The position numbers and the translations under genes were made by a program. Of a DNA stretch of 64,000 nucleotides, positions 27,239 to 36,178 are shown piece after piece. Positions within the stretch are counted from its first letter, which is position 1. The number at the start of each line of letters is the position of its first letter. The stretch spans positions 4,172,501 through 4,236,500 of the forward strand of contig NZ_CP145905.1 of the NCBI RefSeq assembly GCF_036894955.1. The letters are read 5' to 3'. This DNA comes from Paenibacillus sp. KS-LC4. Lineage in GTDB: Bacteria > Bacillota > Bacilli > Paenibacillales > Paenibacillaceae. The notes beneath the pieces are model-generated. The model was not told the DNA's origin and did not search any database. It saw only the letters and a program-made list of their open reading frames with translations.

Positions 27239-28396
27239 TTACCACTTAGAGGGATCAATGTCCCCCGGATTAAGCCCTGCCCATACGTTCGGTACGCTCA
27301 CCGCAGACGGATCGTCAAATACGAGGAACGCGGTCGGCAGGTAACGTCCGCCTTCGCCTTTAGAAGAAGGCTTATTAATGAGCTCACCGCCCTCCTTAAT
27401 CAGCACGGACGAGGAGCCTCCATCCAGATTGGCCGCAATGACAGCGCCATGCTCCAGCATAATTTGCTGGCAGTCATACAGATCGGCGCCTATGCTGTAG
27501 CCGATCTGTCTGCCGTCAATGACGAGGAACAAAATCGTGCCATCCTCCTTCTGCCCCATCACCGTCCGTGGCGCAACACCCCAGCCATCGGCGTGATTTT
27601 TGATCAAGCCCTTGCCATTCACAATCATTCGCGGCTCGAAGCTGACCGCCTCTGATATGCCCAGCTTCATAAGCTCCTTGATTGAATAGCGGCCTGCCAG
27701 CATTTTACCTTGCTTGTCCAATCCGACAATTTGCGTGCTTGCATCCTTGCCAAGGCTATTGTAATATATTTCTCCTTGCGTAATGACAAGTCCGATTGGC
27801 TGAAAGCCGTTGCCCTGCCACTCTGGATCGGCAAACCCTCCGGCATTGACGCCCGCTATGGCACCTGTCCGCTTGACCATGCTCCCCACCTTCTCACCTC
27901 GACCCGCTTTCTCCGGTACGACGAGCCGGATTTTCTTCGGGTCCTTCACCGTCATGAGAAAACCGTGATAGCCTTTGCCATCGACCTCCTCTATGCTGGT
28001 CAGCGAATCCGCAGCAGGCTCGCCTGCCCCGCTGGGCAGCGTAATTTGATGAGTATCCCTTTCCTCGCCCATCTCTTGAAACTGCTTGGCATAATTGGCT
28101 ACACGATCAGCAAGCCCTTGCTCGCCGATTAAATATTTCGCTAGAAAGCGATGCTGCGTTGTAATGATCGCATCCGCGAGCTTATAGCGAAAGCTCGTAC
28201 CTGAGGTCGTGAAGAAAAACCAGCTCAGGAAAAGCAGTGATGCTATTATAATCGCAACGAATAACGTTGCCACTATCCTCAAGAAGCGAGGCTTCTTGCG
28301 TTTGCTTAGAGGAAGACGGCTCTTCCTTGCAGAAGCACGGCTTCCCATCGACGGGGCAGAATGAGGTGCATGCGGTACATTTGAAATGGTGCCCAC
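27239..28396 (-). CDS. Phosphodiester glycosidase family (NAGPA-like) membrane-anchored protein
   Basis: 385 residues if the GTG at 28396 is used; a start at 28348 (MGSRAS) is possible and neither has a strong ribosome site. A basic N-terminus is followed by one membrane helix (about 40-64), so the rest faces outward. The C-terminal 220 residues form an NAGPA/exopolysaccharide-type domain: GAIAGVNAGGF, PRTVMGQK, ANLDGGSSSVLI. Related proteins cleave or handle GlcNAc-phosphodiesters in wall or exopolysaccharide. It is monocistronic, divergent from the epimerase gene. Confidence 0.82.
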   Translation of the reverse strand: MGTISNVPHAPHSAPSMGSRASARKSRLPLSKRKKPRFLRIVATLFVAIIIASLLFLSWFFFTTSGTSFRYKLADAIITTQHRFLAKYLIGEQGLADRVANYAKQFQEMGEERDTHQITLPSGAGEPAADSLTSIEEVDGKGYHGFLMTVKDPKKIRLVVPEKAGRGEKVGSMVKRTGAIAGVNAGGFADPEWQGNGFQPIGLVITQGEIYYNSLGKDASTQIVGLDKQGKMLAGRYSIKELMKLGISEAVSFEPRMIVNGKGLIKNHADGWGVAPRTVMGQKEDGTILFLVIDGRQIGYSIGADLYDCQQIMLEHGAVIAANLDGGSSSVLIKEGGELINKPSSKGEGGRYLPTAFLVFDDPSAVSVPNVWAGLNPGDIDPSKW

Positions 28397-28565
28397 TCCC
28401 TAATTCATAAATTTTAATCAATGAATAGACGGGAATAGGGAGCAAGTTGTTGCAAGCGGCCAGCCCTTCGCAAATTATTCCTTTATGGTCGCTGTAATGG
28501 TTATAATGGAAGAGAAGGGTTAAACGCATTACAAAAACAGGAGTGCACCTATTGGAGGTAGAAAA

Positions 28566-29441
28566 ATGACTGCAAACCAAGCAGGCTATGAAGTAACCAG
28601 CTATACCGATACGTATCAGATCTTTGAGTTAAAGGAACACGCAACAAATTCCCGTGTTCTCATCTGCCCTGAACGCGGCGGCATCGTTATCGGCTGCCAG
28701 CTGCAAGGCCAAGAGCTGCTGTATCTCGATCGCGACACCTTTATTGATCCGGCTGCCAACATTCGCGGCGGCATTCCGGTTTTGTTTCCGATATGCGGCC
28801 AATTGCGAGACGGTGCCTACGAATGGGATGGCGTAAAGTATACGATGCGCAATCATGGGGTAGCCCGCCAGGCTTCATGGAGCGTTGAAGGGCAGTCTGC
28901 TGACAATGAAGCCTCCCTTACGCTTTCTCTGGAAAGCAGCGCACAGACACAGGCTGCGTATCCGTTCAGCTTTAAGCTGACCTTCACCTATCGCTTGAAG
29001 AACGGCAAACTGGATATCGAGCAAGCATACAGCAATTTGTCCGAGACTAGCATGCCTGTACATGCCGGCTTCCATCCTTATTTCGCCATTGCCGAAAAAA
29101 ACCTGACCTACCGCTCTGATGCGCTGCAAGCGCTAGATTACAATGACAATCAGGTGAAGCCGTTTACAGGCCCGCTGAATTTGAACGGTCTCGTTGAATC
29201 CGTAGCTTTGCTGGATGCGACGACACCTGAAATTTCATTTCCGTTCGGTGATCAGCAAATTAAATTAAGCTACAGCGAAGTGTTTGGCACAACCGTCATT
29301 TGGTCGGTGGAAGGCAAGCCTTTTGTATGCGTAGAGCCTTGGACTGCTCCAAATGAAGCGTTGAACGACAAAAAAGGGCTCGTGATGGTTGAAGCGGGCC
29401 AAGCTTTGGAAGCCCGCATCACGATAGCCCTTGAAGCTTAA
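28566..29441 (+). CDS. Aldose 1-epimerase family protein
   Basis: 291 residues, galactose mutarotase-like beta-sandwich. Conserved points are GGIPVLFP, a His in MRNHGVAR, HAGFHPYF with the second His and the acid in VEPWTAP. This pattern fits the glucose-6-phosphate 1-epimerase-like branch as well as aldose 1-epimerases, so the substrate is open. A TTGGAGG box lies 7 nt before the ATG. It interconverts sugar anomers and fits the sugar-catabolic setting. Confidence 0.88.
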   Translation: MTANQAGYEVTSYTDTYQIFELKEHATNSRVLICPERGGIVIGCQLQGQELLYLDRDTFIDPAANIRGGIPVLFPICGQLRDGAYEWDGVKYTMRNHGVARQASWSVEGQSADNEASLTLSLESSAQTQAAYPFSFKLTFTYRLKNGKLDIEQAYSNLSETSMPVHAGFHPYFAIAEKNLTYRSDALQALDYNDNQVKPFTGPLNLNGLVESVALLDATTPEISFPFGDQQIKLSYSEVFGTTVIWSVEGKPFVCVEPWTAPNEALNDKKGLVMVEAGQALEARITIALEA

Positions 29442-29463
29442 TATAGCTGCAACTAGATGAAAC

Positions 29464-29490
29464 AGCTGTCGCCGTCCTGAGGCGGCGCAG
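29464..29490. terminator. Possible terminator hairpin
   Basis: GCTG-T-CGCC and GGCG-CAGC can pair between the convergent epimerase and uxuA genes, with a modest T-run after it on the plus strand. Weak call. Confidence 0.35.
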
Positions 29491-29505
29491 CGCGTTTTAT
29501 CCCGC

Positions 29506-30468
29506 TTACCGTCTGGACGCTGCCTCCATCAACCCTTTCATGTAGCCTACCCCGAACAATCGTCCCAGCAGCTCATAGCCGGGGTTGTCATTCGTCTCGC
29601 CTTCCATCGTCGGCACATGATCAGGCCTTACCGGCCCCGCATAGCCGACATCATAGTAGGTGTACATCGCCTCCAGCATGTCGGTAATGCCATCATCATG
29701 AAACGTTTCCTCAAACTTTTCCGCTGTGCCGCGCACATCTCTAAAATGAACAAAAAACATTTTGTCCTGCCCGGCAAAATGGCGAATGACGCTTGGGATA
29801 TGCTCCCCCGCCGTCGCCAGCGTTCCTTGGCATAGCGTAATGCCATTATATGCGTTTGGCACAAGCTCAATAGCTCGCTGCAAGGCATCGGCACTTCGCA
29901 AAATACGCGACACACCGCGGATAGGGGTAATCGGTGGATCATCGGGATGCAGCGCCAGCTTGACCTTCGCTTCCTCCGCCACAGGCACAATCTGCTCCAT
30001 AAAATAATGCAGATTTTCCCACAGCTGCTGCTCGGATACTTCGCCCGCTTCAGTAAGCGGAGCATTCCTCATCAAGCTGTGATCATAGCTTGAGACGAGC
30101 GCACCGCCCCGCGTACGAGTCGTTGTTGAGGTGCGGAACCAATTGAATTGCGCCATAAAATTGTAGCATAGCACAGGGATACCCGCCCTCCCCATATGAA
30201 CGATTAATTGCTGAAATACTTCAATTTCCGCATCGCGTCCTGCTGTGCCAAGCTTAATTTCATTGCTTGGCGGCATGGATTCAATGACAGCCAGGTTAAT
30301 GCCGCTGTCGGCGAATCGCTGCTTCATGCGGATCAGCGGCATGAGCTCCCAAGGCTTCTCCCCTTTTTCATCCCATGCCAGACCGCTCACCGCATAATTG
30401 ACATCCATTTGCTTCGCAAGCTGCCACAGACGATCAGGCCGCGGCGAGAAAAACTCTGCAAGCTGCAT
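29506..30468 (-). CDS. uxuA: Mannonate dehydratase
   Basis: 320 residues from the ATG at 30468, chosen because AGGGGG lies 9 nt before it; an ATG 14 codons upstream has no site. UxuA-type TIM barrel: HPDDPP, LCQGTLAT, FVHFRDVRG, FHDDGITDM and PDHVPT supply the metal-binding Cys, His and Asp. It converts D-mannonate to 2-keto-3-deoxygluconate in glucuronate breakdown. It lies at the end of the ABC importer operon, which suggests the importer brings in a uronate or uronate-containing sugar. Confidence 0.9.
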   Translation of the reverse strand: MQLAEFFSPRPDRLWQLAKQMDVNYAVSGLAWDEKGEKPWELMPLIRMKQRFADSGINLAVIESMPPSNEIKLGTAGRDAEIEVFQQLIVHMGRAGIPVLCYNFMAQFNWFRTSTTTRTRGGALVSSYDHSLMRNAPLTEAGEVSEQQLWENLHYFMEQIVPVAEEAKVKLALHPDDPPITPIRGVSRILRSADALQRAIELVPNAYNGITLCQGTLATAGEHIPSVIRHFAGQDKMFFVHFRDVRGTAEKFEETFHDDGITDMLEAMYTYYDVGYAGPVRPDHVPTMEGETNDNPGYELLGRLFGVGYMKGLMEAASRR

Positions 30469-30518
30469 TTCAAATTTCCCCCTATTACGTTTTGTTTCCA
30501 CTGCTTCCATAGATTAAT

Positions 30519-31868
30519 TTACGATTTTGCGGCCTTCGCAGCTAGCTCCTTGCCCAGCTTGTCGATTTTATTATAGGCGTCCTCAATGGATTGCTGGCCG
30601 AAGGAGACGGCATCCATTTCTTTTTTGTACGCATCCACCCATTCCGAAAATCCAGCGGCAGGTGAATAAAACGGCAGCGCTTTGTCCACCGACATATCGT
30701 AAATTTCCTTGCCGAGCAAATCCTTGGCTTCAAGCGTCGGCTCAAGTGCCTTAAATATTTCTGGATTAATGGGCAGTCCGCGCGTCAAGCCGAGTGCTTT
30801 GCCCGCCTCCAAATCCGTTATAAACCATTTCACAAACTTCTTCGCTTCCTCCTTGTTTTTCGAATTGGCGCTTACGCTGAGAAAAATCGTCGATTGCGCC
30901 CAGCCGCCGCCGGCTGGTCCCGTCTGCAAATTGACAACGCCCAGCTTGCCAGGCATCAGCTGCTCCAGTGCGCTTACCGAGCCAGTCGTCGCGCCTCGCG
31001 TCAGCACTTTACCGGAAGCCATAGGGTCGGCTTGCGGGTCATTTTCCAAGAAGGAAGCGGCTAGCTCTGCTGGTGGAACGATTTTATTTTTGCGGAAATC
31101 ATCATAAATGCCATAAAACGTCATAAACAGCTCCTTATCGAGCGTAAACGTTTTGCCCCCGTCCGACATAATGGGCGGCTTGCCCATCGCCGTCTGGTAA
31201 TAGTTGAAGCCATCCCAGGTCGCTGTATCTCCAATCGGATATTTGCCCTCCGGCAGCTTGGCCCGAGCATCCCTCGCCCACTGAAAAAACTCATCATATG
31301 TCCAATCCTTATGCGGCAGCGGAATACCGAGCTGCTCCAGCTCTGTTTTGTTATAAGCGAAGCCTTGCGCGTTCTGGCTGAGCGGGATGCCATACAGCTT
31401 GCCGTTAATTTGCAAATTTTTCAGCACATTCGGGTCGACAATGCCGCTGAGGTCAATGTCGGACAAGTCCTCCAGCTGGCCTCTGGACACGTATTCCTGA
31501 ATGTAGGCCGCATCCATTTGCAGCACGTCGGTTATCGACTTGGAGGCTGCCAGTGTCGGAAGCTTCTGCCAATAAGCATCCCAGGCCATAAATTCCGGCT
31601 TGAATTTCACATGAGGAAACTGCTGAGAATAAAGATCCAGCGCTTTTTTCGTCGCTTCATGGCGGGCATCCGAGCCCCACCACATGATGCCGAGCGTCGT
31701 CGCCGCCCCGCCTGCTTCACCACCTGCTGCGGTCTCCGCTGGCGAGCTTGGCTCCACTCCTTGATTGCCTCCTCCGCTCCCGCTATTGCCGCTGCATGCG
31801 GTCGTTGTCAGCACTAGAGCAAGCGTCAGCAGCGCCCAGCCTTTGCTTTTCAGCCATCTTTTTCCCAT
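30519..31868 (-). CDS. Sugar ABC transporter substrate-binding lipoprotein
   Basis: 449 residues. A lipobox (TTTACSG, Cys at about 25) marks it as a lipoprotein on the outer face of the membrane. The fold is that of family-1 extracellular carbohydrate-binding proteins (MalE/UgpB type), with GIMWWGSDARH at the start of the mature part. It is downstream of the two permease genes, 60 nt away, in the order permease-permease-binding protein-uxuA. No ATPase gene is present; a shared MsmX-type ATPase is the usual solution in Bacilli. The ligand is unknown. Confidence 0.92.
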   Translation of the reverse strand: MGKRWLKSKGWALLTLALVLTTTACSGNSGSGGGNQGVEPSSPAETAAGGEAGGAATTLGIMWWGSDARHEATKKALDLYSQQFPHVKFKPEFMAWDAYWQKLPTLAASKSITDVLQMDAAYIQEYVSRGQLEDLSDIDLSGIVDPNVLKNLQINGKLYGIPLSQNAQGFAYNKTELEQLGIPLPHKDWTYDEFFQWARDARAKLPEGKYPIGDTATWDGFNYYQTAMGKPPIMSDGGKTFTLDKELFMTFYGIYDDFRKNKIVPPAELAASFLENDPQADPMASGKVLTRGATTGSVSALEQLMPGKLGVVNLQTGPAGGGWAQSTIFLSVSANSKNKEEAKKFVKWFITDLEAGKALGLTRGLPINPEIFKALEPTLEAKDLLGKEIYDMSVDKALPFYSPAAGFSEWVDAYKKEMDAVSFGQQSIEDAYNKIDKLGKELAAKAAKS

Positions 31869-31928
31869 TATCCGTTCATCCCCTTCAAATCAAATATCTT
31901 TTTCTATAAGCGATCTTCACTTAGGTCG

Positions 31929-32759
31929 TTACCCTTTGAGTCCTGTTGTAGCAATACCTTCTACAAAGTGCTTTTGGGCCAGAAAAAAGATGAGAACGGA
32001 GGGCATAATGGACAGCAATGACATCGCAAGCAGCTGCCCCCACTGAATATCAAATTGGTCGATGAACATGCGCAGCGCAAGACCTACTGTGAACTTCTCC
32101 ACCGAGCTTAAGTACAGCACCTGCGCGAAAAAATCGTCCCAGCTCCAAATAAAGGTGAAAATCCCCACGGTCACCAGCGCCGGCTTAATGAGCGGAAATA
32201 TAATTCGCAGAAAAATGCCGTACACGGAAGCGCCGTCGATTTTGGCCGCCTCATCAAGATCACGCGGGATACCGCGAATAAATTGCACCAGCAAAAAAAT
32301 AAAGAAGGCGCCGCCCCCGAAAAAATGCGGCAGCACAAGCGGAACGTAGCTGTCGACCAGCTCCAGCTTGTTGAACAAAATGTATTGCGGCACGACCGTG
32401 ACCTGACCAGGCAGCATCATCGTCAGCAGCAAAATCGAAAACCAGAAGCCTTTAAACCGAAAGTACAAACGGCCAAAGCCATAAGCTACAATCGCCGCCG
32501 TCAAGACGCCGCCTGCTACATTGCCCAGCTCCATCAGCAGCGTATTGCCGAAGAAGTGAGCAAACGTATATTCGCCGGAAAAACGCCAGCCCTTGCTGTA
32601 ATTTTCCCAAATCGGAATGGAGGGCCAAATCGTCGGCAGGCTCAGCTCAGACGTTTTTTTGAGCGAGGCGCCCACCCACCAAATGACGGGGTAAATCATG
32701 ATGAAGGAAAACAGCGCAAGAAATAGATGATCGAAGCCTTTTGCACCCAGCCTTCTCAT
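31929..32759 (-). CDS. Carbohydrate ABC transporter permease (MalG type)
   Basis: 276 residues, six membrane helices, with the EAA loop for ATPase contact: DEAAKIDGASVYGIFLRIIFP near 190. The ATG overlaps the TGA of the MalF-type gene (ATGA), so the two are translationally coupled. It forms the channel with the partner permease. The end FVEGIATTGLKG is typical of MalG. Confidence 0.93.
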   Translation of the reverse strand: MRRLGAKGFDHLFLALFSFIMIYPVIWWVGASLKKTSELSLPTIWPSIPIWENYSKGWRFSGEYTFAHFFGNTLLMELGNVAGGVLTAAIVAYGFGRLYFRFKGFWFSILLLTMMLPGQVTVVPQYILFNKLELVDSYVPLVLPHFFGGGAFFIFLLVQFIRGIPRDLDEAAKIDGASVYGIFLRIIFPLIKPALVTVGIFTFIWSWDDFFAQVLYLSSVEKFTVGLALRMFIDQFDIQWGQLLAMSLLSIMPSVLIFFLAQKHFVEGIATTGLKG

Positions 32760-33658
32760 TTCGCCTTCCCCCCATCCGACTCGTAAAATACCCAGTAGCG
32801 GGAAGCGGCAAAGTTAATAATGGTCAGCAGCGCTACGATAACGAGCAGAATCCATGCCAGTGCAGAGGCATAGCCCATCTGGTAATGCTTAAATGCTTTT
32901 TCATAGAGGAACATGGCGTACATGTAGGTTGAGTTGATCGGCCCGCCCTTCGTAATAATGTAGGCCGACGTAAATGTCTGGAAGGAACCAATAATGCCAA
33001 GCACCAGGTTGAAAAACATTACGGGAGAGAGCATGGGGAGTGTAATGCTAATAAATTTTCGCGTTTTGCCCGCTCCATCAACCGAGGCGGATTCATAAAG
33101 CTCCTGTGGAATTTGCTTAAGCCCGGCCAGGAAGATAACCATGGTGGAGCCGAACTGCCACGTATTAAGCAGGATGAGCGTAGCCAGCGACGTATCGGGA
33201 TTCGATATCCAGGCGACGCCTTGAATGCCAAACCAGCCAAGCACCTGATTCACATACCCGTCCAAACTGAACATATTGCGCCACAGTGCCGCTACGGCAA
33301 TACTGCCCCCGATGAGCGACGGAAAATAAATCGCTGTGCGGTAAATATTCATGCCCCGCAAGCTTTTATTCAGCGCCATGGCCACCATAAGCGAGAAAAA
33401 CAGCTTGAGCGGCACGGAGAACAGCACGAACATAAACGTAACCTTGAGCGACGTCGTGAAGGTGGAATCATTCGTGAAAATGCTGACATAGTTGTCCATC
33501 CCGATCCACTCGGGCGCTTCGAGCAGTGAATACTCCGTAAAGGATAAATAAAATGACTGGGCAATCGGCCACAAGGTCAGTAGTAAAAACCCTAGCAGCC
33601 ATGGCGAAATAAACACGTAACCCGCCAAATGGGTAATCCGGTTATCTTTACGCTTCAC
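32756..33658 (-). CDS. Carbohydrate ABC transporter permease (MalF type)
   Basis: 300 residues, six membrane helices, EAA loop at YESASVDGAGKTRKFISITLP near 210. Starts at a GTG with a GGGGAGGA box. It is the first gene of the minus-strand importer operon (permeases, binding protein, uxuA). A cre-like box lies about 80 nt upstream, in the divergent promoter region shared with the RraA gene. Confidence 0.93.
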   Translation of the reverse strand: MKRKDNRITHLAGYVFISPWLLGFLLLTLWPIAQSFYLSFTEYSLLEAPEWIGMDNYVSIFTNDSTFTTSLKVTFMFVLFSVPLKLFFSLMVAMALNKSLRGMNIYRTAIYFPSLIGGSIAVAALWRNMFSLDGYVNQVLGWFGIQGVAWISNPDTSLATLILLNTWQFGSTMVIFLAGLKQIPQELYESASVDGAGKTRKFISITLPMLSPVMFFNLVLGIIGSFQTFTSAYIITKGGPINSTYMYAMFLYEKAFKHYQMGYASALAWILLVIVALLTIINFAASRYWVFYESDGGKAK

Positions 33659-33737
33659 CCCATTCCTCCCCTCCCTTTGCTTATTAGAGTCAAATGCCTG
33701 CCTGAGTCAGTTGCTTTTTGTCTAGCCTTACTTTATA

Positions 33738-33751
33738 CGAAAACGCTTTCA
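33738..33751. promoter_or_regulatory. Candidate cre box (CcpA operator)
   Basis: CGAAAACGCTTTCA (reverse TGAAAGCGTTTTCG) matches the cre consensus TGNAANCGNWNNCA with one mismatch at the final A. It sits between the divergent importer operon and the RraA gene, where CcpA could repress both when glucose is present. Confidence 0.6.
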
Positions 33752-33916
33752 TAAATGAAGGAGACAATTTTATGAAATGGTTGGTTTTTTTAGTGTCCAT
33801 TGTATAAAACCTTAAAATCGTCGCATCGACAAATCGACCGCTGTCCGCAACAATAAAGCTATAGCTAGAACTGCTCTAATTTGAACCCATTACTGTAGCG
33901 GAAGAGGTGCTGAAAG

Positions 33917-34822
33917 ATGATGTTCGATAATGCCGAAGATATAAAACAATGGACCCCGCTTTGGGAGGGAGAGCGCTTTGAGAATGGCCGCCCTAAAGTA
34001 GATGAAGATATATTGCGCCGTATGCGAAAAATAACGCTGGAGGAAGCGTGGGGCCCGCTGTGGAATCGCGGCTATACGTTTCAATTCGAAGGGGAGTTTA
34101 AAATCATGCATCCCGAGCAGGTGATGGTCGGGCGTGCCGTTACGGCGGTCATGGTGCCCAAGCGGCCTGACCTGCATGAAACATTGCTTAATTACGGGCA
34201 TGAGCAGGAGGATCGCCACGGCTTTTTCAACCAATGGGTCATTGATTCTCTAGTGGAGGACGATGTGGTCGTCGTCGATATGTTTGATAAAATTCATAGC
34301 GGCACTTACGTTGGCGGCAATTTATCTACGGCGATAGCCACCCGCACGAAGCGCGGCGGCGCCGTGATCTGGGGCGGCATCCGCGATAATCAGCAGGTGA
34401 AGGAAATCGGCGGTATTAATGTCTATTATCGGGGCAGCGATCCGACGGCGATAGCCGATGTGACGATGGTTGGCATGAATGTGCCGACGCGTATCGGCAA
34501 GGCGATCTGTATGCCAGGGGATGTCGTGCTGGGCACGCCTGCGGGCGTTATTTTTATTCCACCGCATTTGGCTGAGCTGACCGTTGTGCAGGCGGAGAAG
34601 TCGCAGGTTCGCGACGTATTCGGCTTCATTCGCCTTAAGCAGCAGGTGTATTCAACGGCACAAATAGACGCTGCGTGGAATACCGCGCTGTGGCAGGATT
34701 TCATCGACTGGTTCAAAAGCGATGACGCCGCAGCGGAATATCAGCATTTGAGCTGGGACGATGAGCTTGAGGATGCGAAGCAGAGAGAGCATGATGGGCC
34801 GCGGAGCGATGTGCGGCTGTAG
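33917..34822 (+). CDS. RraA family protein (possible oxoacid aldolase/dehydratase)
   Basis: 301 residues. The core (about 60-230) has the RraA/HMG-aldolase pattern: GRAVTAVMVP, GGNLSTAIA, GAVIWGGIRDN with the conserved GGxRD, and MPGDVVLGTPAGVIFIP. About 50 residues at each end exceed the usual length (160-230). Family members include 4-hydroxy-4-methyl-2-oxoglutarate aldolase and sugar-acid enzymes. Divergent from the importer operon and beside the cre box, it probably acts in the same sugar-acid pathway; the exact reaction is unknown. Confidence 0.82.
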   Translation: MMFDNAEDIKQWTPLWEGERFENGRPKVDEDILRRMRKITLEEAWGPLWNRGYTFQFEGEFKIMHPEQVMVGRAVTAVMVPKRPDLHETLLNYGHEQEDRHGFFNQWVIDSLVEDDVVVVDMFDKIHSGTYVGGNLSTAIATRTKRGGAVIWGGIRDNQQVKEIGGINVYYRGSDPTAIADVTMVGMNVPTRIGKAICMPGDVVLGTPAGVIFIPPHLAELTVVQAEKSQVRDVFGFIRLKQQVYSTAQIDAAWNTALWQDFIDWFKSDDAAAEYQHLSWDDELEDAKQREHDGPRSDVRL

Positions 34823-34825
34823 AAC

Positions 34826-34865
34826 GCAAAAGGAGGTTAGGAAAATTTTCCTGACCTCCTTTTGC
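34826..34865. terminator. Strong bidirectional terminator
   Basis: GCAAAAGGAGGT...ACCTCCTTTTGC, a 40-bp nearly perfect palindrome with A- and T-runs on its arms. It lies between the RraA gene and the small minus-strand ORF at 34875 and can serve both. Confidence 0.9.
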
Positions 34866-34874
34866 ATTTTTCAA

Positions 34875-35042
34875 TTAACCCTTTTTAGGAATCCGTTTAA
34901 TTAGTCTATCATTGTGATCGTAGACCAGAACGCATAAATCTTTGAATTCTCCCTTCAATTCGAAGTACATTTTAATAGCCTCATCCTTTGACATCGCTGC
35001 TCCAAATCGCTCATTCTTGTATGCAATATAGTATTTTGTCAT
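34875..35042 (-). CDS. Small hypothetical protein (55 aa)
   Basis: Reads MTKYYIAYKNERFGAAM...RIPKKG and stops just before the bidirectional terminator. Its codon pattern and balanced charge look like a real protein, but no ribosome binding site is visible and no family is recognised. A YDHNDRLIKRI stretch suggests a small beta hairpin. It may be a remnant of a mobile island together with the neighbouring Rpn fragment. Confidence 0.45.
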   Translation of the reverse strand: MTKYYIAYKNERFGAAMSKDEAIKMYFELKGEFKDLCVLVYDHNDRLIKRIPKKG

Positions 35043-35080
35043 AAGCAAATACTGACAATTTTCTACATTTATTTCAATTT

Positions 35081-35123
35081 GAATGTACCGGCACTAGGCA
35101 AAGCGATGGATACACTGGACAAC
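35081..35123 (+). pseudogene. Fragment of a second Rpn-type gene
   Basis: About 39 bp nearly match 35814-35851 inside the Rpn gene (shared CACTAGGCAAAGCGATGGAT). It is too short to code and is probably left from a tandem copy that was lost. Confidence 0.55.
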
Positions 35124-35238
35124 CATTAGGATAATTGGCGCAGCCTTCTGAGATATAAAAGAGAACGATACCTTCGTTTAGTAAATTCCGGTTTCTTATT
35201 TTGCATGGTATAATCATGTTGAATGGAGCTGATTTGGG

Positions 35239-36075
35239 ATGAACGAGCTGCTTGATCCTCGTAATGATTTCGTCTTCAAGCGCATTTTTGGCAGTGAAGA
35301 AAATAAAGATGTATTGCTGGCCTTTTTGAATCGCACTTTTGCAGAATCAAACGAACCTCAGCTAACTGAAATTGTACTTTTGAACCCCTATACGGATAAG
35401 GATGCCCCATTGGACAAACAGTCTATTTTTGATATTTGGGCCAAAACATCTGAGGGTAAACTAATTAATATTGAGATGCAGTTATTTAATAAATACGATA
35501 TAGAGAAACGCACTCTTTTTTATTGGAGCAAGCGGTACTCAAGTCAATTGCAGGAAGGAAATACGTATAAGGAACTTAAGAAATGTGTGACCATTAACAT
35601 ATTGAATTATTCCTTCCTCGCTAATGACCGTTACCATAATGTGTTCCATTTGCGGGAAGACCACACTGGCCTCGCCTTAACGGATGATATTGAAGTGCAC
35701 TTTATGGAGCTTTCCAAGTTAAATGATCAATTATTGCCTCATGAGGGCGGCTTAATTAATTGGCTGTTATTTCTGAAAGGTGCCGATAAATCAAATTGGG
35801 AGGTGCTAAAGATGAATGAACCAACACTAGGCAAAGCGATGGATACCTTGGAATTTCTAAGCCAGGATGGGGAAGCTCGCCGTTTGTATGAGGAGCGGCA
35901 GAAGTTTTTGCACGATGAGGCTTCCATGATTGAATGGGCTACGGAAAAGGGCATGAAACAAGGCGAACGCCAAAAAGCGATTGAAATCGCCAAAAATATG
36001 CTGGCATTGGGCATTGAAATTCCGCTCATCGCCAAAGCAAGCGGCTTGTCTGAAACGGAGGTCAAAGCGTTATAG
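35239..36075 (+). CDS. Rpn family recombination-promoting nuclease / putative transposase
   Basis: 278 residues. It opens with LLDPRNDFVFKRIFGSEENKD, the usual start of the Rpn/PD-(D/E)XK family. The nuclease core near 70-90 has SIFDIWAK and INIEMQ (D...ExQ variant). The C-terminal part has MKQGERQKAIEIAKNML repeats typical of the family. Rpn proteins cut DNA and are linked to recombination and phage defence; they are not self-mobile. It is a single gene with its own terminator, inside a sugar-catabolic island. Confidence 0.88.
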   Translation: MNELLDPRNDFVFKRIFGSEENKDVLLAFLNRTFAESNEPQLTEIVLLNPYTDKDAPLDKQSIFDIWAKTSEGKLINIEMQLFNKYDIEKRTLFYWSKRYSSQLQEGNTYKELKKCVTINILNYSFLANDRYHNVFHLREDHTGLALTDDIEVHFMELSKLNDQLLPHEGGLINWLLFLKGADKSNWEVLKMNEPTLGKAMDTLEFLSQDGEARRLYEERQKFLHDEASMIEWATEKGMKQGERQKAIEIAKNMLALGIEIPLIAKASGLSETEVKAL

Positions 36076-36130
36076 CTGGAGCTGGCTATCATTCAGTAAA
36101 TGATCGGTCGGCTATACGATCCATAGCGAA

Positions 36131-36160
36131 GAGGGAGCCCACGATTTCGTGAGCTCCCTC
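36131..36160. terminator. Intrinsic terminator after the Rpn gene
   Basis: GAGGGAGCCCACGA (36131-36144) pairs with TCGTGAGCTCCCTC (36147-36160), one mismatch, in the gap between the convergent Rpn and AraC genes. Confidence 0.75.
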
Positions 36161-36178
36161 CTCCTTTATACATCCGAT

